DNA from: G963675935 sp963823895
Lineage (GTDB): Bacteria; Planctomycetota; Planctomycetia; Pirellulales; Thermoguttaceae
Assembly (NCBI GenBank): GCA_963823895.1
Contig: CAWGNG010000025.1
Location: forward strand, 124,001 to 188,000
Direction: 5' to 3'
Length of the DNA: 64,000 nucleotides
Positions 7,980 through 17,560 of the stretch are shown here, piece after piece; the stretch's first letter is position 1, and the number at the start of each line of letters is the position of its first letter. The notes under the pieces were generated by a model that was not told where the DNA came from, made no database searches, and saw nothing but the letters and a program-made list of their open reading frames with translations. The translations under genes and the position numbers were made by a program.

Positions 7980-9136
7980 CTACTCTCTCAACGTCAGAAT
8001 CTCCCGCACGGCTTTCTCTCCCAAGTCGCCATGTTCGCCGAGCTTCATGCCGCGTTTGGCGACGCGGGCGGTGATGATTTCGACCGCTTCGCGGGGATCT
8101 TGTAGTCGGAAAACCGTGTGCCGACGCCCAACGAGCGGAAGAACTCCTCGGTCCGCTCGATCGCTTTCGTCGCGCGGGAATCTTCGTCGCCGTCGCGAAT
8201 GCCCCACACGCGATCGGCGTATTGCAGCAGTTTCGCCTGCTTGCGGCGGCGCTCGTGCTGCAAAATGCCGGGCAAGACCAACGCCAGCGATTGAGCGTGA
8301 TCGATGCCATACAACGCGGTGAACTCGTGGCCGATGCCGTGCGTCGCCCAGTCTTGCGGCACGCCGCAGGAGATCAGACCGTTGAGGGCTTGCGTGGCGC
8401 ACCACATCAGGGTCGCCCGAACCGCGTAATTCCGCGGCTCGGCCAACGCCTTCGGGCCCTCCTCGATCAGCGTCAACAGGATCGCCTCGGCCTGCCGATC
8501 CTGCAACGGGGCATCGGCGGGATACGTTATGTATTGCTCGATCGTGTGGACGAACGCATCGACCACGCCGTTGGCCGTCTGCCGTGGCGGCAACGTGTAC
8601 GTCGTCTCGGGATCAAGAATCGAAAAGCGGGGGAAATTCTTCGGCGTGACGAAGAACAGCTTCTCCTTGGTCGATTCCCGCGTGACGACCGCCCCGCCGT
8701 TCGCCTCCGAACCCGTCGCCGGCAGCGTCATCACGCAGCCGAGCGGCAACGGATCGGCCGGCACCAGACTCCAATCCGTCAGAATGTCCCAGGGGTCGTC
8801 CCCCTGGTACGGCACGGCGGCGGCGATGAACTTCGTGCCGTCCAATACCGATCCGCCCCCGACCGCCAGCAGAAAATCGACCTTCTCGGCGCGAGCCATC
8901 TCGACCGCCTTCATGCAGGTCTCGTAGCGCGGATTCGGCTCGATGCCGCCGAATTCGGCCACTTGCCAGCCCTTCAAGGCACGAGCCACCTGGTCGTACA
9001 CGCCGTTTTTCTTGATCGACCCGCCGCCGTAGGTCATGAGAATCTTCGCCCCGGCAGGCAGGAGCGTCGGCAACTGCCCGATCGAGCCTTTGCCGAAGAC
9101 AATCGTCGTTGGATTGTGGTAGGTGAAGTTTTGCAC
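7980..9136 (-). CDS. YqhD-like iron-containing alcohol dehydrogenase, one-base frameshift near 8090
   Basis: Residues 1 to about 350 read in one frame: glycine-rich NADP-binding GGGSVLDGTKFIAAA, and the metal ligands in DAFVHTIEQY, HGIGHEF and GIDHAQS. The expected C-terminus (EAVEIITARVAKRGMKLGEH to the stop at 7980) is in the neighbouring frame. One missing G at about 8087-8092 explains this. Restored, the protein has about 385 residues, like E. coli YqhD (387). It should reduce aldehydes with NADPH. It starts 3 bases after the lutA stop, so it belongs to the lactate operon; lactaldehyde or another short aldehyde is a plausible substrate. Confidence 0.85.
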
Positions 9137-9139
9137 GGT

Positions 9140-9931
9140 TTACTCCTTCCCGTTCCAGCCCGCTACCAGCACCTCGGCGATGTGCATGCAGCGGATATGT
9201 CGCGTCTCGGGGCCGCGCCGCAACATACCGCCGATGTGCATCAGACAACTGATGTCGTTCGACACGACCACGTCGGCCCCCGTGCGAACGATGTTCTCAA
9301 CCTTCGTCCCGCCCATCGCCAGCGACGTGCCGGGCATTTTGACGCTGAAGGTGCCGCCGAAGCCGCAACACTCGGTGATATTGCCCAATTCGCAGTACGT
9401 TAGCCCGCGAACGCTCTTCAGCAGCTTCATCGGTGGCTCGACCACGCCCAACTCGCGGCGGCCGTGGCAGCCGATGTGCATCGTCACCTTGTGCGGAAAG
9501 GTGGCTTCGGTGTCGGTCACGCCTAGCATGTCGTGCAGGAACTCGGTAAGCTCGAACACTCGCCGCCCGGTGGCCACGGTGCGCGGGTCGGGGTCGCAGT
9601 GGCCGAAAAAGACGCGGCACATCGCCGTGCAGGAGCCCGAGGGGCAGACGATCCAGCGGTACGGCTCGAAAACGTCGCAGAAATGGCGGATCACCCGCCG
9701 GGCTTCTTCCCAATAGCCCGAGTTGAACGCCGGCTGCCCGCAGCAGGTCTGTCCGGGCGGGAAGACCAGCGGCACGCCGTACCGCTTCAGCAGCCTGGCC
9801 GTCGCCTGGGCGATTTCCGGGTAAAACTGGTCGATGTAGCAGGGGATGAACAACGCCACGGGCTCGCCCGGCCGATAGGGTGGATCATCCTGCCGCGGGG
9901 CCACGCTGGAGGCTGCTTGCGTCATGGGCAT
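9140..9931 (-). CDS. lutA: LutA-like Fe-S subunit of lactate oxidation complex
   Basis: The 263-residue protein (an ATG two codons in is an alternative start) contains two copies of the cysteine-rich CCG domain: GQTCCGQPAFNSGYW near residue 60 and ITECCGFGGTFSVKMPGT near residue 185, each with an accompanying CxxH/CHG element (GCHGRRELG, ISCLMHIGG). This is the LutA/GlcF-type architecture. LutA, LutB and LutC together oxidise lactate. It is the first gene of a minus-strand operon whose promoter should lie between 9932 and the repeat at 10063. Confidence 0.94.
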   Translation of the reverse strand: MPMTQAASSVAPRQDDPPYRPGEPVALFIPCYIDQFYPEIAQATARLLKRYGVPLVFPPGQTCCGQPAFNSGYWEEARRVIRHFCDVFEPYRWIVCPSGSCTAMCRVFFGHCDPDPRTVATGRRVFELTEFLHDMLGVTDTEATFPHKVTMHIGCHGRRELGVVEPPMKLLKSVRGLTYCELGNITECCGFGGTFSVKMPGTSLAMGGTKVENIVRTGADVVVSNDISCLMHIGGMLRRGPETRHIRCMHIAEVLVAGWNGKE

Positions 9932-10062
9932 CGGGGAACGGCGATTTCGGAGCGAAAGCGGAGAATACTATCACTTTATACCCCCTCCGCCGCTTCATGG
10001 CCAGAGGCGGCAAGATCGTCCAACCCATCCCATAGTCCCGTTTGGCCGACGAACTTGTTTGC

Positions 10063-10172
10063 AGTAGGTCCCGCTTGCCGAGCGGGACTGCCGCTCTGCA
10101 CGCAAATCCCGCCCGTCAAGCGGGACTTCCAGCACACGGAATGCGAGTCCCGCTCGGCAAGCGGGACCTACT
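10063..10172. repeat. Palindromic repeat AGTAGGTCCCGCTTGCCGAG
   Basis: Arms 10063-10089 and 10146-10172 are a perfect 27-base inverted repeat, with a partial third copy of the same GCAAGCGGGAC unit between them. No open frame is present. It lies between divergent genes and looks like a non-autonomous palindromic element. Confidence 0.9.
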
Positions 10173-10240
10173 CTGCGTGCTGGCAAATTCGTGCGTGACC
10201 ACGTACAATACGCGCGAGGGGGATGCCAGGAGGCCCGAAT

Positions 10241-11561
10241 ATGATCCACTGCGTTCTATTGTTGACTTCGCTGTTGGCCGGACAAGTCGAGAAGCCGGCC
10301 GGGGAAGAGCTGAAGAGCGACGTCCGCCGGCTGGTCCGCCAACTCGACGCGGCGCAACTGGCCCAGCGCGAGGCCGCCGAAGCCGAACTCCTCAAACGCG
10401 GCCCGGCCATTCTCGATCTGCTGCCGCAGCCCAGCGATCGCCAATCGGCCGAGGTGCGGCAGCGCTTGGGCCGCATCCGCCAGAAGCTGCAACAACTGGC
10501 GGCCGACAACACCGCGCTCGTCCACCATTACGCTTCGCGCCGACGACATGCCGCTCTCGAAGATTCTGATGGAGTTCCAGCGGCAGTCGGGCAATATGAT
10601 CGTCGATCAGCGCGGAAAGCGGGGCGACGGCGAACCCGAGGTTCCCAGTCCCACGCTAAAAGTGAATTTTAACAAGACCCCGTTCTGGCAAGCGCTCGAT
10701 CAACTGGCCGATCAGGCGGAGCTCGGGGTTTCTCCCTTTACCGAGAAGGCGGCGATCAGTCTGACCACCTTGCCGAACGGCGGGATCCTCTTGCTGAATG
10801 GGACGCTGCCGACCGCCCGTGTTCCTCGCGTCGGCCGCGCTTGCTACAGTGGCCCGTTCCGTTTTGAAGTTGCCAGTGTCGTAGCCCGGCGCGATTTTCG
10901 CCCGCTGCCGCGCAGAGCGCTTTCGGTGAACGTCGAAATCGCATGGGAGCCGCGGCTGCGGATCATCGGCCTGACGCAGCGCATGGCCGATGTCAAGGCC
11001 GTTGATGGGCGAGGGAATCCGCTGCCGGTCGCCGATGACGAGGCGCAACTGGAGATTCCCACCAGCGGTGACGCTGCGGCCGTCGAGCTGAATCTGCCGC
11101 TGCAACTGCCGTCGCGCGACGTGCGGCGTGTCGCCAGCCTGAAGGGCAGGCTGCTGGCCATGATTCCCGGCCGGATCGAGACCTTCCGTTTCGACAACCC
11201 CGCCAAGGCGAAGAACGTCGAAAAACGGATCGCCGGCGTCACGGTCACGCTCGAAGGGGTCAGCAAGAACAACGACGTGTGGGAGATGCGCGTCTTGGTG
11301 CATTTCGACGACGCCGGCGACGCCCTGGCCTCGCACCGCACCTGGATTTTCAACAACGACGCCCACCTGGAAGGCCCCGACGGCAAGGCGATCGCCTACG
11401 ACTCCTTCGAGACGACCGCGCAGGAGAAGAACGAGGTCGGCGTCGCTTATCTTTTCAACACCGACCAGCCGCTCGACAAGCTGACTTTCGTCTACAAGAC
11501 CCCGGGCACGATCGTCAACAGCGGATTCGATTACGAACTGAAGAACGTCGAACTGCCGTAA
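10241..11561 (+). CDS. Secreted STN-like domain protein, one-base frameshift near 10522
   Basis: The N-terminal frame gives a signal peptide (MIHCVLLLTSLLAGQ) and a helical segment to about residue 93. The rest reads in another frame from VTITLRADDMPLSKILMEFQ. Removing one C at 10521-10523 joins them into a protein of about 440 residues. The motif order LRADDMPLSKIL, then LKVNFNKTPFWQALDQLADQ, resembles the secretin/TonB short N-terminal (STN) fold found in many planctomycete secreted proteins. A beta-rich C-terminal half follows. The function is unknown. It stands alone between a repeat and the HD-GYP pair. Confidence 0.7.
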
Positions 11562-11911
11562 TGGGGCAAACACAAGAAATCTCGCCATATTAAAGGTTGA
11601 CCCCGTTTGTTACGTGGTTACTTGTGTAGGTACGTTTATGGAACCAGCATCACGAACACCTGCGGGCGATGCCAGCGCGTAGGCGTCGCCTTTGCGGCGC
11701 ATTGGCCAGCAAGGATGTCCGGTCCGCGCACGAATGTCGGCCCCATCCGTGACGCGCAAGTGTGCCGTCGGCTTGACGGTTGTGCCGGCTCTAACGAAAA
11801 GGAAACGGGAATCCCCCCTCTTTTCCCGAAGGGTCTGCTCACCCATTTTGGATTCCTCGCCTGGGAAACAGCCGGTCCGACCTATGCTTTCCTCGGGCAG
11901 CTCATGCCACG
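11562..11911. other. Intergenic, no gene seen
   Basis: This 350-base stretch contains only short overlapping frames without domains. It should carry the promoter for the HD-GYP pair. No terminator or repeat was identified with confidence. Confidence 0.5.
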
Positions 11912-13237
11912 ATGCACTTCAGGCCCCTCTCGAAACGTTGGGCAGCGACCGGAAGGCTGTGCGGTACGGCACTTTCCGTGAAACACTTCATCAAACGCTA
12001 CTGGCTGTTGGTGATTGCCCAGGCGATTTGCCTGGTGTTTGGGCTCTGGTTGCAGCAACGTTTTGTTCTTTCCTCGACGCCCCGGGATGGCTGGCACAAC
12101 GAGAGTGTGTCGCAGCCGGGCGATGCCAAAAAGGCTACCGGCGGATGCGGAGCAAATGCGTCGCTTGTCGCCGGCAAAGCAGCAAACCCGGCAATGCCCC
12201 TGGCGGCCTTCCACGTGCTGGTCTTCCTTTGGATTGCCGGGCTGCAAGCCGTGGTCGCGTACTTGGTTCTCATGCGAGATCAAGAGGAGGTTTCCCGCAA
12301 GCACAGCAGGGCGGAGAGCGTCTCCCTGCAACAGTACAACGAACTGCTGCGCACGCGCGACGCCGTCATCTTCGGGCTGGCGCGGCTGACCGAGTCGCGC
12401 GACCTTGAGACCGGCAACCACCTGGAGCGGATCAGCGTCTATTCGACTCGCCTGGCGGCCGCCGCGCGCCGCGATCCGCGATTCAGCGCTGAAGTGACCG
12501 CGGCGTTCGTCAAATTGATTGGAATCAGCTCGGTGCTGCACGACATCGGCAAAGTCGGCATCCGCGACTCGATCCTGTTGAAACCGGGCAAATTGGAACG
12601 CCACGAGAGGCCGCTGATGCAGTCGCACGCGGCCATCGGCGGCAAGTGCATCCGCGAAATCGAGTCGCGCTTGGGAAAATCGAACTTCCTGGCGATGGCC
12701 AGAGAAATCGCCTTCAACCACCATGAACGCTGGGACGGTTTGGGATATCCCAAGGGACTGGCCGGCGCGGAGATTCCCTTGGCGGCGCGGATTGTGGCGA
12801 TCGCCGACGTGTACGATGCCCTCTCCACCAAGCGCGTTTACCGCGGTGCGCTGCCGCACGAAAAATGCGTGGAGATGATCCACAGCGAGGCGGGCCGACA
12901 ATTCGATCCTGCTTTGGTCGAGATCTTCCTGAAGCTGGAATCGGAGTTTCGCGAGATTGCGCAAGATTGCAGGGACGTGTCTCAGCGCGATGCGTCTCAG
13001 CGTCGCAACCTCTCGTTGCCGCCCGCGACCGAGACGGCGATCCTCGCTGTGGAATGCGATGCCTCGATCGAAGAGAGATTGGCGATGGTTCAGGAAGCGA
13101 TCGATCTGTGCGGCGACGGTTCGCCGTTGGCCGCGGAGTGTCCGCAGGAAATGCCTCCCCCCTCGGCGCGATCGACGGACGCGCCCACATCCAACGGCCG
13201 CCCACTCGAAGTGGGGTTGTCAGCCGTCGAAAAGTAG
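11912..13237 (+). CDS. Membrane-anchored HD-GYP domain protein (c-di-GMP phosphodiesterase)
   Basis: The protein has 441 residues from the ATG at 11912; a GTG at 11978 is an alternative start just before the first helix. Two membrane helices lie near residues 30-50 and 100-120, with a short periplasmic loop. The HD-GYP domain covers about residues 150-350 and retains HD (210-211, LHDIGKVGIRD), the HH pair (FNHHERWDGLGYP) and GYP (278-280), so metal binding and c-di-GMP hydrolysis are expected. A low-complexity tail follows. It is 18 bases upstream of a related but degenerate gene. Confidence 0.9.
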   Translation: MHFRPLSKRWAATGRLCGTALSVKHFIKRYWLLVIAQAICLVFGLWLQQRFVLSSTPRDGWHNESVSQPGDAKKATGGCGANASLVAGKAANPAMPLAAFHVLVFLWIAGLQAVVAYLVLMRDQEEVSRKHSRAESVSLQQYNELLRTRDAVIFGLARLTESRDLETGNHLERISVYSTRLAAAARRDPRFSAEVTAAFVKLIGISSVLHDIGKVGIRDSILLKPGKLERHERPLMQSHAAIGGKCIREIESRLGKSNFLAMAREIAFNHHERWDGLGYPKGLAGAEIPLAARIVAIADVYDALSTKRVYRGALPHEKCVEMIHSEAGRQFDPALVEIFLKLESEFREIAQDCRDVSQRDASQRRNLSLPPATETAILAVECDASIEERLAMVQEAIDLCGDGSPLAAECPQEMPPPSARSTDAPTSNGRPLEVGLSAVEK

Positions 13238-13255
13238 CCAAGGAGTCCGGATATT

Positions 13256-14257
13256 ATGTCGGATAAGACGCCTGCACAGCAAAAGTCTCTGGAAATCGTG
13301 TTGATTCTGATCTGCATGGCTCTCTGTTGTCTGCTGCACCGAATGGGCGAAGAGCGGATGGTCGTTCTGAACCTCTTTTTCTTGCCCGTCGTGCTGGGTG
13401 CGTTCTTCCTCGGGCGTTATCGCGCCGGAGTCCTCGCTCTGTTCTGCACGGTGTCGGTTTCGGTGGTGATCGCGCTCGATTTGGATGCGGTCGCAGGCGA
13501 GACGCCGCCGCTGATCATCGCGCTGGTGCTGACGGTCTGGGGCGCGGTGTTAGGCATCAATGCGATCCTGGTGGGAACGCTTAGCGATGAGAGCACGCAG
13601 AGAATCGCCGAGCTCCACGACGCGTACCTGGGGGTCGTCGAAGTCCTGGGCCAGTACCTCAACAGCGCCGACCCGAAACTCAACACCCGGGCGGCCAAGG
13701 TTTCCGAGCTGAGCCACCAGGTCGCCGTGCGCATGAGACTCTCCGACAGCGAAATCGACAACATTCGCGTGGCCGCCTTGCTGCAAGATATCGAGAGCCT
13801 CGAAGTGACCGCCCGCGTCATTCGCAAGGCGATGGGCGACCTCGCGCGCGGCGAGCGAAAGCACGGCATGGAGCACACCTTCAACGGCAGCGATCTCGTT
13901 CAGTCGCTCGGATCGGTGCTCACCGGGGCCCTTCCCTTGTTGGTCGGCCCCGCCGATTGCCTGCACACGGACGAATCCGATGACGACATTCATGCGTCCG
14001 CCGAGCCGTCTCTGGGCGTGGCAATTCTCTACACGGTCAGACGGTATCTGAAACTGCTCTCCCAAGGCGTCCCGACGGCCACGCCGCGACAAGCCATCCA
14101 TGCCCTCAGGAATGATCTCGAAGGCGATCATCATCCCGCCGTCCTCCACGCCCTTGAGCAGACGGTGCTCCGCGGTCCGAAAATCGCGATCGACGACGAA
14201 GAAGAGGAACTCGTCGCCATCGAAAAGCTGATTCGCAGTCACGTCGGCGCGCAGTGA
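13256..14257 (+). CDS. Membrane protein with degenerate HD-GYP-like domain
   Basis: The 333-residue protein has three or four membrane helices between residues 10 and 108. A helical cytoplasmic region (about 115-333) follows the HD-GYP pattern of its neighbour (VEVLGQYLNSADPKLNTRAA, then RVAALLQDIESLEV), but the HD pair is replaced by QD (residues 177-178) and no GYP is present. It should therefore be catalytically dead. It follows the active HD-GYP gene by 18 bases, so co-expression is likely. A role as regulatory partner or membrane sensor of the active enzyme is inferred. Confidence 0.75.
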   Translation: MSDKTPAQQKSLEIVLILICMALCCLLHRMGEERMVVLNLFFLPVVLGAFFLGRYRAGVLALFCTVSVSVVIALDLDAVAGETPPLIIALVLTVWGAVLGINAILVGTLSDESTQRIAELHDAYLGVVEVLGQYLNSADPKLNTRAAKVSELSHQVAVRMRLSDSEIDNIRVAALLQDIESLEVTARVIRKAMGDLARGERKHGMEHTFNGSDLVQSLGSVLTGALPLLVGPADCLHTDESDDDIHASAEPSLGVAILYTVRRYLKLLSQGVPTATPRQAIHALRNDLEGDHHPAVLHALEQTVLRGPKIAIDDEEEELVAIEKLIRSHVGAQ

Positions 14258-14489
14258 TTTCGGATGGAGTTGCTGATCTCCAGCAGTGCCGAAGTCGAAT
14301 TGCCGGCCGTTCACAGCGTGCCCGCGGACTGGTCGAGCGAGCCTGGGTGGCCACCCCACTCGGCACAGCGGGACAAGCCTGCAATCGAGTCATTTGTGAC
14401 GCGGCGTTCCGCGTGGCTATAATGGGGACTTATTGGTCGCCAAGATGCCACGCGCGCAGGCTTGCCGATCTAGGTGGGGATGGTTTCTA

Positions 14490-15539
14490 ATGAACAACAT
14501 TCCAAAACATATTCTCGCGCTTCTCACCGCCCTGCTGCTGGCTCCGCCGGTGGCGTTAGGTGCGGCCGTTCCGCCGCCAGCCGATCTGCCTCACCCACTG
14601 GCGGCGAAGGCAGCCGCCTCCTGCATTTCGAAGGCCGCCGCCGCGGAAACATCGGCTGGGTGGAAGAAGTTCGAGGGCAACCCAGTGATGGGCGGTAAGT
14701 ACGGAACCTGCTTCGACATCTGCGTTTTGCGCGAAGACAAGAAGTACCGCATGTGGCTCTCCTGGCGGCCCAAGCGGAGCGTCGCCTTGGTCGAGAGTCG
14801 CGACGGCGTGCATTGGAGCGAACCGCCGCAGGTTGTGCTCGGCCCACGAAAAGAGACCGGCTGGGAAGACGACATCAACCGGCCGTGCGTGCTCAAACGC
14901 GAAGATGGTTACCACATGTGGTACACCGGCCAAGCAAAGGGACATTCATGGATTGGCTACGCGACCAGTTCCAACGGCAGGACGTGGAAGCGCATGAGCG
15001 ACAAGCCAGTCCTGTCATTCGACCAACCGTGGGAGAAGAACACCGCCGTCATGTGCCCGTCGGTCGTCTGGGATGCGGCAAGGCGACTTTTCCGCATGTG
15101 GTATTCCGGGGGAGAGCAGAATGAGCCGAACGCCATCGGTTACGCCACCAGCCGCGACGGCTTGGCTTGGAAGAAGTACGAAGCGAACCCGGTCTTCCGC
15201 GCCGAAGCCAAGAATCCGTGGGAAAAGCACAAGGTGACCGCGTGCCAGGTTCAGAAATGCGGCGATTGGCAGGTGATGTTTTACATCGGATTCCAGGATG
15301 AGGAGACGGCGCGGATTTGTCTCGCCCGCAGCAAGGACGGCATCACGAACTGGCAACGCCACCCGCAGAATCCGATCATCTCTCCGGGCAAGGACAAATG
15401 GGACCACGACGCCTGCTACAAGCCATTCGCCATTTTCGACGGCGCCAAATGGCTGCTTTGGTACAACGGGCGGCACGGCCAACTGGAACAGATCGGCGTT
15501 GTCTTCCACGAGGGCGAGGATCTCGGGTTCGATCCTTGA
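14490..15539 (+). CDS. Secreted five-bladed beta-propeller glycosidase-like protein (GH43/GH130 superfamily fold)
   Basis: The 349-residue protein has a signal peptide (MNNIPKHILALLTALLLAPP). Five repeats of the pattern YRMWLSW, YHMWYTG, FRMWYSG, VMFYIG and WLLWYNG, each with S-x-DG-x-x-W elements (ESRDGVHWSEP, TSRDGLAWKKY, RSKDGITNWQRHP), define the propeller. The start at 14490 is preferred because it begins the signal peptide. The family includes glycoside hydrolases and phosphorylases; the specific substrate cannot be read from the sequence. It follows the HD-GYP pair but with more than 200 bases between, so it is probably independent. Confidence 0.8.
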   Translation: MNNIPKHILALLTALLLAPPVALGAAVPPPADLPHPLAAKAAASCISKAAAAETSAGWKKFEGNPVMGGKYGTCFDICVLREDKKYRMWLSWRPKRSVALVESRDGVHWSEPPQVVLGPRKETGWEDDINRPCVLKREDGYHMWYTGQAKGHSWIGYATSSNGRTWKRMSDKPVLSFDQPWEKNTAVMCPSVVWDAARRLFRMWYSGGEQNEPNAIGYATSRDGLAWKKYEANPVFRAEAKNPWEKHKVTACQVQKCGDWQVMFYIGFQDEETARICLARSKDGITNWQRHPQNPIISPGKDKWDHDACYKPFAIFDGAKWLLWYNGRHGQLEQIGVVFHEGEDLGFDP

Positions 15540-15813
15540 CGGCGAAGAGGATTGCTCCCGCCTCCCTTGCCCCCCCGCCCACGCGAGACGCCAGATAATC
15601 AGTGATGTCCCCTTTTCCGCGCCCTTTTGCTCTTCAACCCTTTTGCTCCGGTCGGCGCCACCCGCATAATAGTAGTGCAGTGGGGCATTGACCACCGTGC
15701 CGCGATTTTGTAGGCTAGCGAGTGTTCCGTTGCGCTGGCCAAACTCGTTCAGTTCGTCCCCGATGAACCGGAGAACGAACGAATTAAAGACGCCCGACTC
15801 CTTTCCTCTCTTT

Positions 15814-17131
15814 ATGGGCTTTTACCTACGGAAGGCGATCAGGATTGGGCCAATACGGCTCAATTTGTCAAAGTCCGGGGTCGGCGTCTCTGCCGGCATC
15901 AAGGGGTTGCGCTATGGAATTCGCCCAGATGGGAGAGCCTATATTCATGGCGGACGATATGGCCTCTACTACCGACAGGAACTTGGCGGAGGACAACGGC
16001 GGTCAGATGGTGAAAGTGCTGCGTCATGCGGGTCACCAACCGAAGTTTACGATACCATCTCCGCGGCGGCTATCGGCAAATTGTCACAGACCACTTTGGT
16101 CGAGTTATTGACGGATTCCTACACTTGGTTGCGTTGGGATTATCTACTGTTTTCCGTTGCGGCGATCTCGTCTTTGCTCGCTTTTGTCGTCAGTCCCCTT
16201 TTTTTGGGCGCTCGTCCTCGTTGCCTCCATCGGAATGGTGGTGATGACTGCCGTGTGGGAGACAAATCGCCGCACGGTTTGCGTTCACTATGACATGCAT
16301 GAGCAGATGTCCGATGTCTATCGGCAGATTGTTGATTCGCTCAACGCGTTGGCCGCATGTCAGCAGGTGTGGGCTCTGACAAGATCAACCAAGGTAGAAA
16401 CCCTCACCGAGTATAAGCGACATGCCGGCGCTTCGCGTCTTGTTGATCGCTGCGCAGCCTACGTCGGCGAGGGGACGCCACCGTGGGTTGAGACCAATAT
16501 CCAAGTTCCAACAATCCACTCGCGAGGCCAAACGCTTTACTTTCTTCCAGACGGCGTTTTGGCATATGACCGTAGTGGCATTGGCTTCATTGATTACTCG
16601 GACCTGCGAATATCAGCGGATAGCACCAGCTTTATTGAGGACGCGGCACCAAGTGATGCGAAGGTTCTTTCGTACACCTGGCAACACCCAAACAAGGACG
16701 GGGGACCTGATCGGCGATTCGCAAGCAATCGCCAAGTACCCGTGTGCCTTTACGGTAACGTCGCCTTATTCTCTACCGCTGGGTTGATTTTGCTGATTCA
16801 AACATCGCGTTATGACGCGCCAGCAAGGTTGGAGAGCGGGCTATCAAACGTCGCGGCCACAGTTCGCAAGGCCGCGAACCGGCAGTCGTTTCGTCCGACG
16901 ATCGACGTGAATGCGGAGCGTTTTCAATCCGCGAGTACCGCCTTATGGTCGGTCTTCGGATCGATCGCTGCAAAATGCGTTTGGGTCGTGCATTCAATCG
17001 ACGTTGTGTTGAGGAAAATGGTCGGTGAGCAAAACGATATTCTTCATCAATTCGTGAGAATCCTTGCGGTGTGCGTGCTCGCAGGCCTGTTCATTCTGAG
17101 CCTTCTTCTTCTGCGGTCGTTGATTGGATAA
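15814..17131 (+). CDS. DUF4236 membrane protein, frameshift in T7 run at 16199-16205
   Basis: The N-terminal 55 residues are a DUF4236 domain (MGFYLRKAIRIGPIRLNLSK, then SGVGVSAGIKGLRYGIRPDG). A linker leads to two adjacent membrane helices, the second of which begins in one frame (LLAFVVSP) and continues in another (FFWALVLVASIGMVVMTAVW). A one-base change in the T7 run restores a protein of about 438 residues. The C-terminal half contains motifs typical of long DUF4236 proteins (QTLYFLPDGVLAYD, then NKDGGPDRRFASNRQVPVCL) and ends in a membrane helix. The function is unknown. Confidence 0.75.
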
Positions 17132-17148
17132 GAGCGGAAAAAGGAACA

Positions 17149-17262
17149 ATGGGGCCGGGCGCAATTCTGTTCGGCGATTGCCGGGCATTATTTGAGATCG
17201 AACAGCCAAATCGGGTTGTCGTGTACCGAATTCGCCACCGACGCGACGCCTATCGCAAGTGA
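17149..17262 (+). pseudogene. Remnant of RelE/ParE-type toxin (C-terminal 37 residues)
   Basis: The frame GAILFGDCRALFEIEQPNRV, followed by VVYRIRHRRDAY, matches the last two strands and terminal basic helix of RelE/ParE toxins, which normally have 80-95 residues. The N-terminal half is missing, because the DUF4236 gene ends only 17 bases upstream. The stop lies 10 bases before the antitoxin start, so the two were once an operon with the toxin first. It is probably not functional. Confidence 0.6.
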
Positions 17263-17272
17263 GGAAAGAAAA

Positions 17273-17470
17273 ATGGTTGCCCTTCATCCGAACATTCTTG
17301 AGCATGACGGTCAAAAGGCGTTTGTCGTTCTGCCCTACGACGAGTTCCTGTTGGTGGAAGAGGAATTACAGCAACTTGAAGACTTGAAGCAGTTGCGCGA
17401 GGCGAAGATCGAAGAAGCCGACGCGCCGACTGTGTCACTCGATGCCGTCAGAAAAGAACTGGGGCTGTAG
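17273..17470 (+). CDS. Orphan antitoxin of RelE-type toxin-antitoxin system
   Basis: The 65-residue protein (MVALHPNILEHDGQKAFVVL, then PYDEFLLVEEEL and the C-terminal SLDAVRKELGL) matches the family of Phd/YefM-related antitoxins that bind RelE-like toxins. The start has a good site, GAGGAAAG, 5 bases upstream. An ATG 27 codons upstream was rejected because it lies inside the toxin remnant. Antitoxins of this type bind the toxin and repress their operon. With the toxin truncated upstream, it appears to be a leftover or a decoy antitoxin. Confidence 0.75.
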   Translation: MVALHPNILEHDGQKAFVVLPYDEFLLVEEELQQLEDLKQLREAKIEEADAPTVSLDAVRKELGL

Positions 17471-17560
17471 GTCCGCCGGATTCGACGGGCTTCCGCCGCC
17501 GCAGCTAGGGACCGAAACAGGCCGCCGATTGCACGTCTGGCACGCATCCCTTATCCCTCC

